Of a DNA stretch of 64,000 bases, positions 41,568 to 50,457 are shown piece by piece. The notes under the pieces are model-generated. The model ran no database searches and was not told the DNA's origin. It saw nothing but the letters and a program-made list of their open reading frames with translations. The position numbers and the translations under genes are program-made. Each line of letters opens with the position of its first letter. The stretch's first letter is position 1. This stretch comes from Limnohabitans_A sp048020265 (GTDB lineage: Bacteria; Pseudomonadota; Gammaproteobacteria; Burkholderiales; Burkholderiaceae_C): the NCBI RefSeq assembly GCF_048020265.1, contig NZ_CP171843.1, forward strand, positions 1,860,001 through 1,924,000, in the 5' to 3' direction.

Positions 41568-42083
41568 ATGCCCGCTTCGTCCTCCCAGGTTTTGTACACG
41601 CCAGCGCAGCGCGCCCGGCGTGACGCGACCGCCTGGACGCTGGTGCAAGGCGTACTGGCCCCGGTGCAGTTCCTGATCTTCGGCATCAGTGTGTATTTGG
41701 TGATCAACAGCTTGCACACCGGTGAGCACACCCACTGGGCCTTGGCCTCGGTGGTGCTCAAGACTGTGGTGCTCTACGCCATCATGGTCACGGGCGCCAT
41801 CTGGGAAAAAGTCGTCTTCGGCCAGTACCTGTTCGCTCCGGCCTTCTATTGGGAAGACGTGGTCAGCATGGGGGTCATGGCCCTGCACACCGCCTATGTC
41901 TGGGCTTGGTGGCAAGGCGCCTGGAGCGCCAACGATTTGCTGTGGCTGGCCTTGGCCGCGTACGGCAGCTACGCCATCAACGCCGCGCAATACATCCGCA
42001 AGCTGCGCATGGCGCGGCTGCAAAAACAAACCCCTTCATCTTCCACTTCCATGCCCGACACGGGTGCACAGGCCAGCACATGA
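41568..42083 (+). CDS. bchF: 2-vinyl bacteriochlorophyllide hydratase BchF
   Basis: Hydrates the C3 vinyl group of chlorophyllide a on the way to bacteriochlorophyllide a. Membrane protein of 171 residues with the BchF pattern: YTPAQRARRDATAWTLVQGVLAPVQFLIFGISVYLV, TGAIWEKVVFGQYLFAPAFYWEDVVSM and a WLALAAYGSYAINAAQYIRKLR end. The ATG at 41568 is chosen because the promoter and PpsR sites end at 41536; upstream in-frame starts fall inside them. First gene of the long bch-puh-crt superoperon; it overlaps bchN by 4 bp. Confidence 0.93.
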   Translation: MPASSSQVLYTPAQRARRDATAWTLVQGVLAPVQFLIFGISVYLVINSLHTGEHTHWALASVVLKTVVLYAIMVTGAIWEKVVFGQYLFAPAFYWEDVVSMGVMALHTAYVWAWWQGAWSANDLLWLALAAYGSYAINAAQYIRKLRMARLQKQTPSSSTSMPDTGAQAST

Positions 42084-43360
42084 GCACCGTCATCCCCATT
42101 CGCGCTGAGACTTCTGGCTGCACCGACGTGGTGCCCCTGGTCGAACGCGGCCAACGCGAAGTGTTTTGTGGCCTGACCGGTATCATCTGGCTGCACCGAA
42201 AGATCCAGGACGCGTTCTTTCTGGTGGTGGGCTCACGCACCTGCGCCCACCTGATCCAGTCGGCCGCGGGCGTGATGATTTTTGCCGAGCCCCGCTTTGG
42301 CACCGCCATCATCGACGAGCGCGATTTGGCGGGCCTGGCTGATGTCCACGAAGAACTCGACCGTGTGGTCGGCCAGTTGCTGGCGCGCCGCCCCGACATC
42401 CGATTGTTGTTTTTGGTGGGCTCTTGCCCATCTGAAGTCATCAAGCTGGATTTATCGCGCGCCGCCGAGCGCCAAAACCAGATCCACCACCCCAAGGTGC
42501 GCGTGCTCAACTACTCGGGCAGCGGTATCGAAACCACCTTCACCCAAGGCGAAGACGCTTGCCTGGCGGCCATGGTTCCTGGTTTGCCGACTAGCGCTGA
42601 CACAGCCCCCGCCCTGATGGTGGTCGGCACCCTGGCCGATGTGGTCGAAGACCAGATGCGCAGCCTGTTCGATCGCATGGATTTGCAGGTCAGTTTCTTT
42701 CCACCGCGCAACAGCCAGGCCATGCCGGTGGTCGGCCCGAACACCCGCTACTTGTTGGCCCAACCCTTCTTGGCCGACACCGCCCGCGCCCTGCAGTCGC
42801 GCGGTGCGCAGCATTTGGCCGCGCCCTTTCCACTCGGCGTCGAAGGCACCACCGCCTGGCTGCAAGCGGCCGCCACCGCGTTTGGCGTTGCCCATGAGGT
42901 GTTTGAACAAGCCACCGCCGCCCCGCGCCAGCGCGCCGAAAAAGCCCTGGCCTTGCAACGCCAGATGCTGCAAGGCCAACGCATCTTTTTCTTCCCCGAC
43001 TCGCAGCTCGAAATCCCGCTGGCGCGCTTTGTCCACCGCGAACTGGGCATGGATTTGGTGGAAGTGGGCACGCCCTATTTACACCGCCAGCACATGGCCG
43101 CCGAACTGGCGCTCATCCCCACAGGCACCCGCATCAGTGAAGGCCAGGACGTGGACCTGCAGCTCGACCGCTGCATCGCCGATGCCCCCGATCTGGTGGT
43201 CTGCGGCCTCGGTTTGGCCAACCCTTTGGAGGCTCAAGGCATCACCACCAAGTGGGCCATCGAGTTGGTCTTCACCCCCATCCAGGGCTACGAACAAGCT
43301 GCCGATTTGGCCGGTCTGTTCAGCCGCCCGCTCAAGCGCCGCCTGAAGCTGGCCGCCTGA
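42080..43360 (+). CDS. bchN: Light-independent protochlorophyllide reductase subunit N
   Basis: Part of the nitrogenase-like BchNB catalytic component that reduces protochlorophyllide in the dark. The 426-residue protein carries the expected three [4Fe-4S] cysteines (FCGLTGIIWLH, GSRTCAHL, VGSCPSEVIKLDL). Its ATG overlaps the bchF stop. Confidence 0.96.
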   Translation: MSTVIPIRAETSGCTDVVPLVERGQREVFCGLTGIIWLHRKIQDAFFLVVGSRTCAHLIQSAAGVMIFAEPRFGTAIIDERDLAGLADVHEELDRVVGQLLARRPDIRLLFLVGSCPSEVIKLDLSRAAERQNQIHHPKVRVLNYSGSGIETTFTQGEDACLAAMVPGLPTSADTAPALMVVGTLADVVEDQMRSLFDRMDLQVSFFPPRNSQAMPVVGPNTRYLLAQPFLADTARALQSRGAQHLAAPFPLGVEGTTAWLQAAATAFGVAHEVFEQATAAPRQRAEKALALQRQMLQGQRIFFFPDSQLEIPLARFVHRELGMDLVEVGTPYLHRQHMAAELALIPTGTRISEGQDVDLQLDRCIADAPDLVVCGLGLANPLEAQGITTKWAIELVFTPIQGYEQAADLAGLFSRPLKRRLKLAA

Positions 43361-43377
43361 AAGCGCAGGAACACCCC

Positions 43378-45003
43378 ATGCAACTGACGCTCTGGACTTA
43401 CGAAGGCCCGCCCCATGTGGGCGCGATGCGCGTGGCCACCGCCATGACGGATGTGCACTACGTGCTGCACGCCCCCCAAGGCGACACCTACGCAGACCTG
43501 CTGTTCACCATGATCGAGCGCATGCCGCGCCGCCCCCCCGTCACCTACACCACCTTCCAGGCGCGCGATCTGGGTGGCGACACCGCCGAGCTGTTCAAGG
43601 ACGCCGCACGCCAAGCCATGGCGCGCTTCAAGCCTGCTGCCATGCTGGTGGGCTCGTCCTGCACGGCGGAGTTGATTCAAGACGACCCGGGCGGTTTGGC
43701 CCAAGCACTGCAACTGACCATCCCCGTGGTGGCGCTGGAGTTGCCTTCGTACCAGCGCAAGGAAAACTGGGGCGCAAGCGAGACCTTTTACCAACTGTGC
43801 CGCCACTTGGTGTACAAACCCGCCGCCGACAAACCCGCCAAAGCACGGCCCACTTGCAACATCTTGGGCCCCAGCGCCCTGGGCTTTCGCCACCGCGACG
43901 ACGTCAAGGAAATCACCCAACTGCTCAACCAACTTGGTGTGGACGTGGCCGTGGTCGCGCCGCTCAGCGCCAGCGTGGCCGACATCCACAAGCTGGCCGA
44001 GGCCGACTTCAACGTGCTGCTCTACCCCGAAATTGGCCTGGCCGCCGCGCAGTGGTTGCAGCGCCAGTTCGACCAGCCTTACACCAAGACCGTGCCCCTG
44101 GGCAGCCACGCCACGCGCGACTTCATCGCCGAAGTCTGCACGCTCACTGGCCTGCCCCAGCCCGCACAAGACCCGAGCAACGCACACGCCCACTGGTACG
44201 CCAAGTCGGTCGACTCGACCTACCTCACCGGCAAGCGCGTTTACATTTTTGGCGACGCCACGCACGTGGTGGCCGCCGCCCGTATCGCCAGCCAGGAGAT
44301 GGGTTTTGAAGTGGTGGGCCTGGGCACTTACAGCCGCGAATTTGCCCGCGAAGTGCGCGACTGTGCCAAACGCTACGGCGTTGAAGCCTTGATCACCGAC
44401 GACTACCTGGAAGTCGAAACCCAGATCAACGCGCTGCAACCCGAGCTGATTTTAGGCACGCAAATGGAGCGCCACATCGCCAAGCGCCAGGGCATTCCTT
44501 GCGCGGTGATTTCGGCCCCGGTGCATGTGCAGGACTTCCCCGCACGCTACGCGCCGCAGATGGGTTTTGAAGGCGCGAATGTGTTGTTCGACACTTGGGT
44601 GCACCCACTGATGATGGGCCTGGAAGAACACCTGATCGGAATGTTCCGCGAAGACTTTGAATTCCACGCTGGGGCTGCGCCCTCGCATTTGGGCAGCACG
44701 CGGCCTGCGGCCGAGAACGTGGCACCCGTCAGGACTGAAGCTACTGCCGCAGCCCCAGCACCCGTAGCCCTTACCCCCACACCATCACTGTCCACCAACG
44801 GCATCCAAGCCGTCGCCGCCCCCGCCCAAGCCGCTTCCAACCAGGCCACCTGGAGCCCCGAAGCCGAAAAAGAGCTGGGCAAGATCCCGTTCTTTGTGCG
44901 GGGCAAAGCCCGCCGCAACACCGAGCGTTTTGCCCAAGACCTGGGCGTGGCGACCATCACCGTGGAGACGCTCTACGATGCCAAAGCCCACTTCAGCCGG
45001 TAA
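43378..45003 (+). CDS. bchB: Light-independent protochlorophyllide reductase subunit B
   Basis: Partner of BchN; binds the shared [4Fe-4S] cluster through one cysteine (VGSSCTAELIQDD) and the unusual aspartate ligand Asp36, which is present (PQGD). The 541-residue protein has a long alanine/proline-rich linker at about residues 440-495 before the C-terminal PCP_red domain (WSPEAEKELGKIPFFVRGKAR). The ATG at 43378 follows a GCAGGA ribosome-binding site 17 bases after bchN. Its 3' end overlaps bchH by 26 bases. Confidence 0.96.
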   Translation: MQLTLWTYEGPPHVGAMRVATAMTDVHYVLHAPQGDTYADLLFTMIERMPRRPPVTYTTFQARDLGGDTAELFKDAARQAMARFKPAAMLVGSSCTAELIQDDPGGLAQALQLTIPVVALELPSYQRKENWGASETFYQLCRHLVYKPAADKPAKARPTCNILGPSALGFRHRDDVKEITQLLNQLGVDVAVVAPLSASVADIHKLAEADFNVLLYPEIGLAAAQWLQRQFDQPYTKTVPLGSHATRDFIAEVCTLTGLPQPAQDPSNAHAHWYAKSVDSTYLTGKRVYIFGDATHVVAAARIASQEMGFEVVGLGTYSREFAREVRDCAKRYGVEALITDDYLEVETQINALQPELILGTQMERHIAKRQGIPCAVISAPVHVQDFPARYAPQMGFEGANVLFDTWVHPLMMGLEEHLIGMFREDFEFHAGAAPSHLGSTRPAAENVAPVRTEATAAAPAPVALTPTPSLSTNGIQAVAAPAQAASNQATWSPEAEKELGKIPFFVRGKARRNTERFAQDLGVATITVETLYDAKAHFSR

Positions 45004-48000
45004 ACAGGCCGCCTCCAACGCACCGCGCATGAGCGTGGTGCTGCTGACCATGGACAGCCACCTGGCCAGCGCCGCCGAGAGCGCCGCCGAGCGCCTGGCC
45101 CGCGACCTGCCCGGCCTGCACCTGCAAACCCACAGCGCCTCGGCCTGGCGCGACAGCGACAAAGCCCTGGCCGCGTGCCTGGCCGCTGTGGCGCAAGCCG
45201 ATCTGGTCATCGTCACCATGCTCTTCATGGAAGACCATTTCCTGCCGGTGCTCGACGCACTGCAGGCGCGCCGCGAACACTGCGACGCCATGGTCTGCAT
45301 CATGTCGGCCCCGCAAGTCACGCAGCTCACCCGCATGGGCAAGCTGGTCATGGGCCGCGAATCGAGTGGCCTGATGGCCTTGCTCAAAAAGCTGCGCCCC
45401 AGCGCCAAGAACAAAGACACAGGTTCGGAAACTGGCGCGCCATCGAGCGCCGGGGCCAAACAAATGGCCATGCTGCGCCGCCTGCCCAAGCTGCTGCGCT
45501 TCATTCCCGGCACCGCGCAAGACCTGCGCCTGTTCTTCTTGACCATGCGCTACTGGCTGGCTGGGTCGGAACACAACATCGAGCACCTGGTCAAAACCTT
45601 GGTGCACCGCTACGCCCAAGGCCCACGCGAGCCCCTTCGCGCCCTGGCCCAACCCGAAGACCCGATCGAATACCCCGAAGTGGGCCTGTACCACCCGCAG
45701 ATGAAACACCGCATCAGCGAACAGCTGAGCGACCTGCCTGGCCACGGTCGCCAAGACCAGCCCGCGGTGGGCCTGCTGCTGCTGCGCTCGTATTTGCTGG
45801 CGGGCAACACCGCGCATTACGACGCGGTCATCCATTCACTGCAAGCGCGCGGCCTGCGTGTCATCCCCGCCTTTGCCAGCGGGCTGGACGCCCGCCCGGC
45901 CATGGACCGTTTCTTCAAGCAAGGCACGGGCGCGAAGATCCAATCCTTGGTGTCACTCACCGGTTTCTCCTTGGTCGGTGGCCCGGCCTACAACGACGCC
46001 AGCGCCGCCGAAGTGGCGCTCAGCGAACTCGATGTGCCCTACATCGCCGCACACCCGCTCGAATTCCAGTCGATCGAACAATGGGGCGACTCCACCCGTG
46101 GCCTGCTGCCGGTGGAAAACACCATCATGGTGGCCATCCCCGAACTCGACGGCTCGATCTTGCCCATGGTCTACGGTGGTCGCCCCGGCCCCGCCGGGCA
46201 AACCTGCCACGGCTGCGACAATCGCTGCACCTTCCCGAGCGGCCCGCGCAGCCAGGACATGTTCACCTGCAGCGAGCGCACCGAGATGTTGACGGCGCGC
46301 ATCGAACGCCTGGTGCGCCTGCGCGACAAGCCGCGCGCCGAGCGCAAGCTGGCCATCGTGCTGTTCAACTTCCCGCCCAACGCAGGCAGCGTGGGCACGG
46401 CCGCTTACCTGTCGGTGTTCCAGTCGCTGTTCAACACCTTGCAGCGCTTGTCACTCGAGGGCTACCAAGTCACCTTGCCCGACAGCGTCGACGACCTGCG
46501 CAACCGATTACTGCAAGGCAACGCCAGCCAGTACGGCACGCAGGCCAATGTTTTGCACGCCATCGACACCGGCCACCATGTGCAACATGAGCGCTGGTTG
46601 AACGAGATCGAAGCGCAGTGGGGCCCTGCGCCCGGCAAACATTTGACCAACGGCCAGTCGATCTTTGTGCTCGGCGCGGACTTTGGCCAGGTGGTGGTCA
46701 CGGTGCAACCGGGCTTCGGCTACGAAGGCGACCCGATGCGCCTATTGTTCGAAACCGGCTGCGCCCCTACCCACGCCTTCAGCGCCTTTTACCGCTACCT
46801 GCGGGACGACTACGCCGCCGACGCGGTGCTGCACTTCGGCACGCACGGCGCACTCGAATTCATGCCCGGCAAACAAACCGGTCTGTCGGCCCAGTGCTGG
46901 CCCGACCGCCTGATCGGCGCGCTGCCCAATGTGTACCTGTATGCCGCCAACAACCCGTCCGAGGGCGCATTGGCCAAACGCCGGGGCGCGGCCACGCTGG
47001 TGAGCTACCTCACCCCCTCGCTCACGCATTCGGGCCTGTACAAAGAATTGGTCAGCCTGCAGCAATCCATTGAGCGCTGGCAGCAAATGGGCCCCGACCA
47101 AGCGCAAGACCGCGAGAGCCTGACCACGCTGATCCGCGAGCAAGCACAGAGCATCGACCTGGCCGTGCCCGCCACGCTGACCAATGACCCCACCGCCTGG
47201 ATCGAGCAGCTGCAAAACCAGCTGCTCGAACTCGAATACGCCCTGATTCCTGAAGGCCTGCACGTCATGGGCCAAGCCCCCACCCGAGAGCAGCGCTTGG
47301 GCACACTCAAAGTCATGGCCGACGCCATGGGCCTGACAGGCGCTCAAAATGCCAGCTTGATGGAAGCTTTGGTCGACGGTGCCAGCGAGGCACAACTGTC
47401 CAATCAGTTCAGCACTGACTTGCCCGCTGGCGACAAAGTCCAGGCCGAGACGCTGCGCCAGCTGGTGCGCAGCAACCGCCTGCTGGGCGAAGACCACGAA
47501 ATGCAAGGCCTGATGCGCGCCCTCGACGGCCGCTATTTGCAGCCCGCTCCCGGCGGCGACCTGATCCGCAACGCCAACGTGCTGCCCACCGGGCGCAACC
47601 TGCACGGCCTCGACCCCTTCCGCATGCCCTCGGCTTTTGCGGTGCGCGACGGCATGCGCCAGGCCGACAAACTCTTGGCCCGATACCAGCAAGACCACCA
47701 AGCCTTGCCCGAGACCGTGGCCATGGTGTTGTGGGGCACCGACAACCTCAAGACCGAAGGCAGCCCCATGGCGCAAGCCCTGGCCTTGATGGGCGCTGCT
47801 CCCCGCTTTGACAGCTACGGCCGCTTGGCTGGCGCGCAGCTGATTCCTTTGGCCGAGTTGGGCCGCCCACGCATCGACGTGGTCATCACCTTGTCGGGCA
47901 TCTTCCGCGACCTGCTGCCCATGCAAATCCGCTTGCTGGCCGAAGCCGCGTTTTTGGCGGCCAGTGCCGACGAACCGGTTGAGCAAAACTTTGTGCGTCA

Positions 48001-48808
48001 ACATGCCCTGGCCTATTTGGCCGAGCACGAAGGCAGCACCCTGGAGAGCGCCTCGCTGCGCGTGTTCGGCAACACCGAGGGCGCATACGGCGCCAACGTG
48101 AACCACCTGATCGACAGCAGCTGCTGGGAAAACGAAAACGAGCTGGGCGACGCCTTCACCCAGCGCAAAGGCTTTGCCTACGGCCGTGAAGGCCGCCCGG
48201 TGCGCAACACCGCCGTGCTGCAAAGCGCGCTGGCCAGTGTCTCGCTCACCTACCAAAACCTCGACTCGGTGGAGCTGGGTGTGACCAGCATCGACACCTA
48301 CTTCGACACCCTGGGCGGCATCAGCCGCGCCGTGCTGCAGGCCAAGCACCAACGCGACGGCAACGCCGCCGAAGCACCGCCGGTTTTCATTGGCGACCAG
48401 ACCCAGGGCGACGGCGTGGTGCGCAGCCTGACCGAGCAAGTGGCCTTGGAAACCCGCAGCCGCATGCTCAACCCCAAGTGGCACGAAAGCATGTTGCAAC
48501 ACGGCTACGAAGGCGTGCGCCAGATCGAAGCCCACCTCACCAACACCATGGGCTGGTCGGCCACCACGGGCCAAGTGCAGCCCTGGGTCTACCAACAGCT
48601 GGCCCAGACCTTTGTGCTGGACCCCGCCATGCGCGAGCGCATGGCCCAGCTCAACCCCACCGCATCGGCCAAAGTGGCCAACCGCCTGTTGGAGGCCACC
48701 CGCCGCCAGTACTGGCAACCCGACGCCGAGACCATGACAGCCCTGCTGCGGGCCGGTGAAGAACTTGAAGACCGCCTTGAAGGCATACACGAAGGACTCC
48801 CAGCATGA
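44978..48808 (+). CDS. bchH: Magnesium chelatase large subunit BchH
   Basis: Porphyrin-binding subunit of Mg chelatase, about 1276 residues, where Mg is inserted into protoporphyrin IX. Recognisable segments are VVLLTMDSHLASAAESA, MLFMEDHFLPVLDAL, FASGLDARPAMDRFF, GGRPGPAGQTCHGCDNRCTFPSGPRSQDMF, HFGTHGALEFMPGKQTGLS and NPKWHESMLQHGYEG. The ATG at 44978 lies inside the end of bchB; a second ATG 18 codons on (MSVVLLTMD) is a possible alternative. Confidence 0.96.
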   Translation: MPKPTSAGKQAASNAPRMSVVLLTMDSHLASAAESAAERLARDLPGLHLQTHSASAWRDSDKALAACLAAVAQADLVIVTMLFMEDHFLPVLDALQARREHCDAMVCIMSAPQVTQLTRMGKLVMGRESSGLMALLKKLRPSAKNKDTGSETGAPSSAGAKQMAMLRRLPKLLRFIPGTAQDLRLFFLTMRYWLAGSEHNIEHLVKTLVHRYAQGPREPLRALAQPEDPIEYPEVGLYHPQMKHRISEQLSDLPGHGRQDQPAVGLLLLRSYLLAGNTAHYDAVIHSLQARGLRVIPAFASGLDARPAMDRFFKQGTGAKIQSLVSLTGFSLVGGPAYNDASAAEVALSELDVPYIAAHPLEFQSIEQWGDSTRGLLPVENTIMVAIPELDGSILPMVYGGRPGPAGQTCHGCDNRCTFPSGPRSQDMFTCSERTEMLTARIERLVRLRDKPRAERKLAIVLFNFPPNAGSVGTAAYLSVFQSLFNTLQRLSLEGYQVTLPDSVDDLRNRLLQGNASQYGTQANVLHAIDTGHHVQHERWLNEIEAQWGPAPGKHLTNGQSIFVLGADFGQVVVTVQPGFGYEGDPMRLLFETGCAPTHAFSAFYRYLRDDYAADAVLHFGTHGALEFMPGKQTGLSAQCWPDRLIGALPNVYLYAANNPSEGALAKRRGAATLVSYLTPSLTHSGLYKELVSLQQSIERWQQMGPDQAQDRESLTTLIREQAQSIDLAVPATLTNDPTAWIEQLQNQLLELEYALIPEGLHVMGQAPTREQRLGTLKVMADAMGLTGAQNASLMEALVDGASEAQLSNQFSTDLPAGDKVQAETLRQLVRSNRLLGEDHEMQGLMRALDGRYLQPAPGGDLIRNANVLPTGRNLHGLDPFRMPSAFAVRDGMRQADKLLARYQQDHQALPETVAMVLWGTDNLKTEGSPMAQALALMGAAPRFDSYGRLAGAQLIPLAELGRPRIDVVITLSGIFRDLLPMQIRLLAEAAFLAASADEPVEQNFVRQHALAYLAEHEGSTLESASLRVFGNTEGAYGANVNHLIDSSCWENENELGDAFTQRKGFAYGREGRPVRNTAVLQSALASVSLTYQNLDSVELGVTSIDTYFDTLGGISRAVLQAKHQRDGNAAEAPPVFIGDQTQGDGVVRSLTEQVALETRSRMLNPKWHESMLQHGYEGVRQIEAHLTNTMGWSATTGQVQPWVYQQLAQTFVLDPAMRERMAQLNPTASAKVANRLLEATRRQYWQPDAETMTALLRAGEELEDRLEGIHEGLPA

Positions 48809-49716
48809 TCGAAACCACCAGCATCCCGGTGAACAGCTTCCAGAGGGTCCGTGGGGCCGATGGCGAGGGCAGCGTGCAGTTCCAGATGGACCCCACCGTC
48901 AAGATCGGCACCGCCAAGGTGTTTGCGGTCTACGGCAAAGGCGGCATCGGCAAAAGCACCACGTCTTCCAATTTGTCGGTGGCCTTCAGCAAGTTGGGCA
49001 AGCGCGTGCTTCAAATCGGCTGCGACCCCAAACACGACTCCACCTTCACCCTGACCAAAAAACTCATGCCCACCGTGATCGACGCGCTCGAAACGGTGGA
49101 CTTCCATGCCGAAGAGTTGCGCCTCGATGACTTTGTGTTCAAAGGCTACAACGGCGTGATGTGCGTGGAAGCCGGTGGCCCGCCTGCAGGCACCGGCTGC
49201 GGCGGTTATGTGGTCGGCCAGACCGTGAAACTGCTGAAAGAACACCACCTGCTCGAAGACACCGACGTGGTGATTTTTGACGTGCTGGGCGACGTGGTGT
49301 GCGGCGGTTTTGCCGCCCCGCTGCAACACGCCGACCGCGCCCTCATCGTCACCGCCAACGACTTCGACTCCATCTTCGCGATGAACCGCATCGTGCAAGC
49401 GATCGGTGCCAAGGCCAAAAACTACAACGTGCGTTTGGGCGGCGTGATCGCCAACCGCAGCGACGCGACCGACCAGATCGACAAATACAACGCGGTCACC
49501 GGTCTCAAAACCATGGCGCACTTCCCCATGCTCGACGAGATCCGCAAGAGCCGTTTGCAAAAGTGCACCCTGTTCGAGCTGGAGCCCACACCCGCCGTCA
49601 AAGCCGTGCAAGACGAGTACATGCGCTTGGCTGCGGCCCTGTGGCTGGGGGCCGACCCGCTGCCGTCCATCCCGATGAAAGACCGCGACATTTTTGACCT
49701 GCTGGGTTTTGACTGA
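48805..49716 (+). CDS. bchL: Light-independent protochlorophyllide reductase iron protein BchL
   Basis: ATP-dependent electron donor to BchNB, related to nitrogenase NifH. The 303-residue protein has the P-loop GKGGIGKSTTSSN, QIGCDPKHDSTFTL and the cluster cysteines in GTGCGGYVVGQ and DVLGDVVCGGFAAPL. It overlaps bchH by 4 bp. Confidence 0.97.
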   Translation: MIETTSIPVNSFQRVRGADGEGSVQFQMDPTVKIGTAKVFAVYGKGGIGKSTTSSNLSVAFSKLGKRVLQIGCDPKHDSTFTLTKKLMPTVIDALETVDFHAEELRLDDFVFKGYNGVMCVEAGGPPAGTGCGGYVVGQTVKLLKEHHLLEDTDVVIFDVLGDVVCGGFAAPLQHADRALIVTANDFDSIFAMNRIVQAIGAKAKNYNVRLGGVIANRSDATDQIDKYNAVTGLKTMAHFPMLDEIRKSRLQKCTLFELEPTPAVKAVQDEYMRLAAALWLGADPLPSIPMKDRDIFDLLGFD

Positions 49717-49749
49717 TCCACACGTCAAAACACGCACCGAAAGCACACC

Positions 49750-50457
49750 ATGAACACCACCGCCTACGAACAACGCCGCAGCCAGATCGAGCACTACTTT
49801 GACCGCACCGCGGCCGATGCCTGGGCGCGCCTGACCTCGAACGAGCCGGTGGGTCGCATCCGCGCCACCGTGCGCGCCGGGCGCGACACCATGCGCGAGA
49901 CCCTGCTGTCGTGGCTGCCGCAAGACCTGCGCGGCCTGCGCGTGCTCGACGCCGGTTGCGGCACCGGTGCGCTGGCCTTGCAAGCAGCCCTGCGCGGTGC
50001 GGATGTGATGGCGATTGACCTGTCGCCCACGCTGGTCAAGCTCGCCGCCGAGCGCATGGCAGCCGAGCACCCTACCCTGCCCGGCTCGGTGGAATTTTTG
50101 TCGGGCGACATGCTCAGCCCCGACTTGGGTCACTTTGACCATGTGGTGTGCATGGACTCGCTCATCCACTACGACAGCGACCAGATCGCCGAAGCGCTGG
50201 CCGGTTTGGCCCAGCGCACCCGTGGCTCCATGGCCTTCACCTTTGCGCCGCGCACACCGCTCTTGGCCCTGATGCACAGCGCGGGTCGTCTGTTTCCGCG
50301 CAGCGACCGCTCACCGTCTTTGTCGCCCGTGGCGCACGCCGACTTACTGCAGCGCATGCAAAACCACCCCGAATTGCAGGGCTGGCAAGGCGCACGCATG
50401 CAGCGCGTGGCCAGCGGTTTTTACACCTCGCAAGCCTGGGAGTGGACCCGCTCATGA
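49750..50457 (+). CDS. bchM: Magnesium-protoporphyrin IX methyltransferase BchM
   Basis: Methylates Mg-protoporphyrin IX with S-adenosylmethionine to give the monomethyl ester, the substrate of AcsF. The 235-residue protein has the class I methyltransferase motif VLDAGCGTGALALQAALRGADVMAIDLS and the BchM-like N-terminus (HYFDRTAADAWARLTSNEPVGRIRATVRAGR). It is 33 bases after bchL and overlaps lhaA by 4 bp. Confidence 0.96.
   Translation: MNTTAYEQRRSQIEHYFDRTAADAWARLTSNEPVGRIRATVRAGRDTMRETLLSWLPQDLRGLRVLDAGCGTGALALQAALRGADVMAIDLSPTLVKLAAERMAAEHPTLPGSVEFLSGDMLSPDLGHFDHVVCMDSLIHYDSDQIAEALAGLAQRTRGSMAFTFAPRTPLLALMHSAGRLFPRSDRSPSLSPVAHADLLQRMQNHPELQGWQGARMQRVASGFYTSQAWEWTRS

Noticed and set aside
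46742..48790. 682-codon open frame on the minus strand
   Set aside because: Exactly antisense to bchH; low-complexity His/Gln/Val-rich product, no start signal and no recognisable domain. GC-rich codon use keeps the opposite strand open.
48589..50277. 562-codon minus-strand open frame across bchH, bchL and bchM
   Set aside because: Runs antisense through three certain genes with no domain; a shadow frame.
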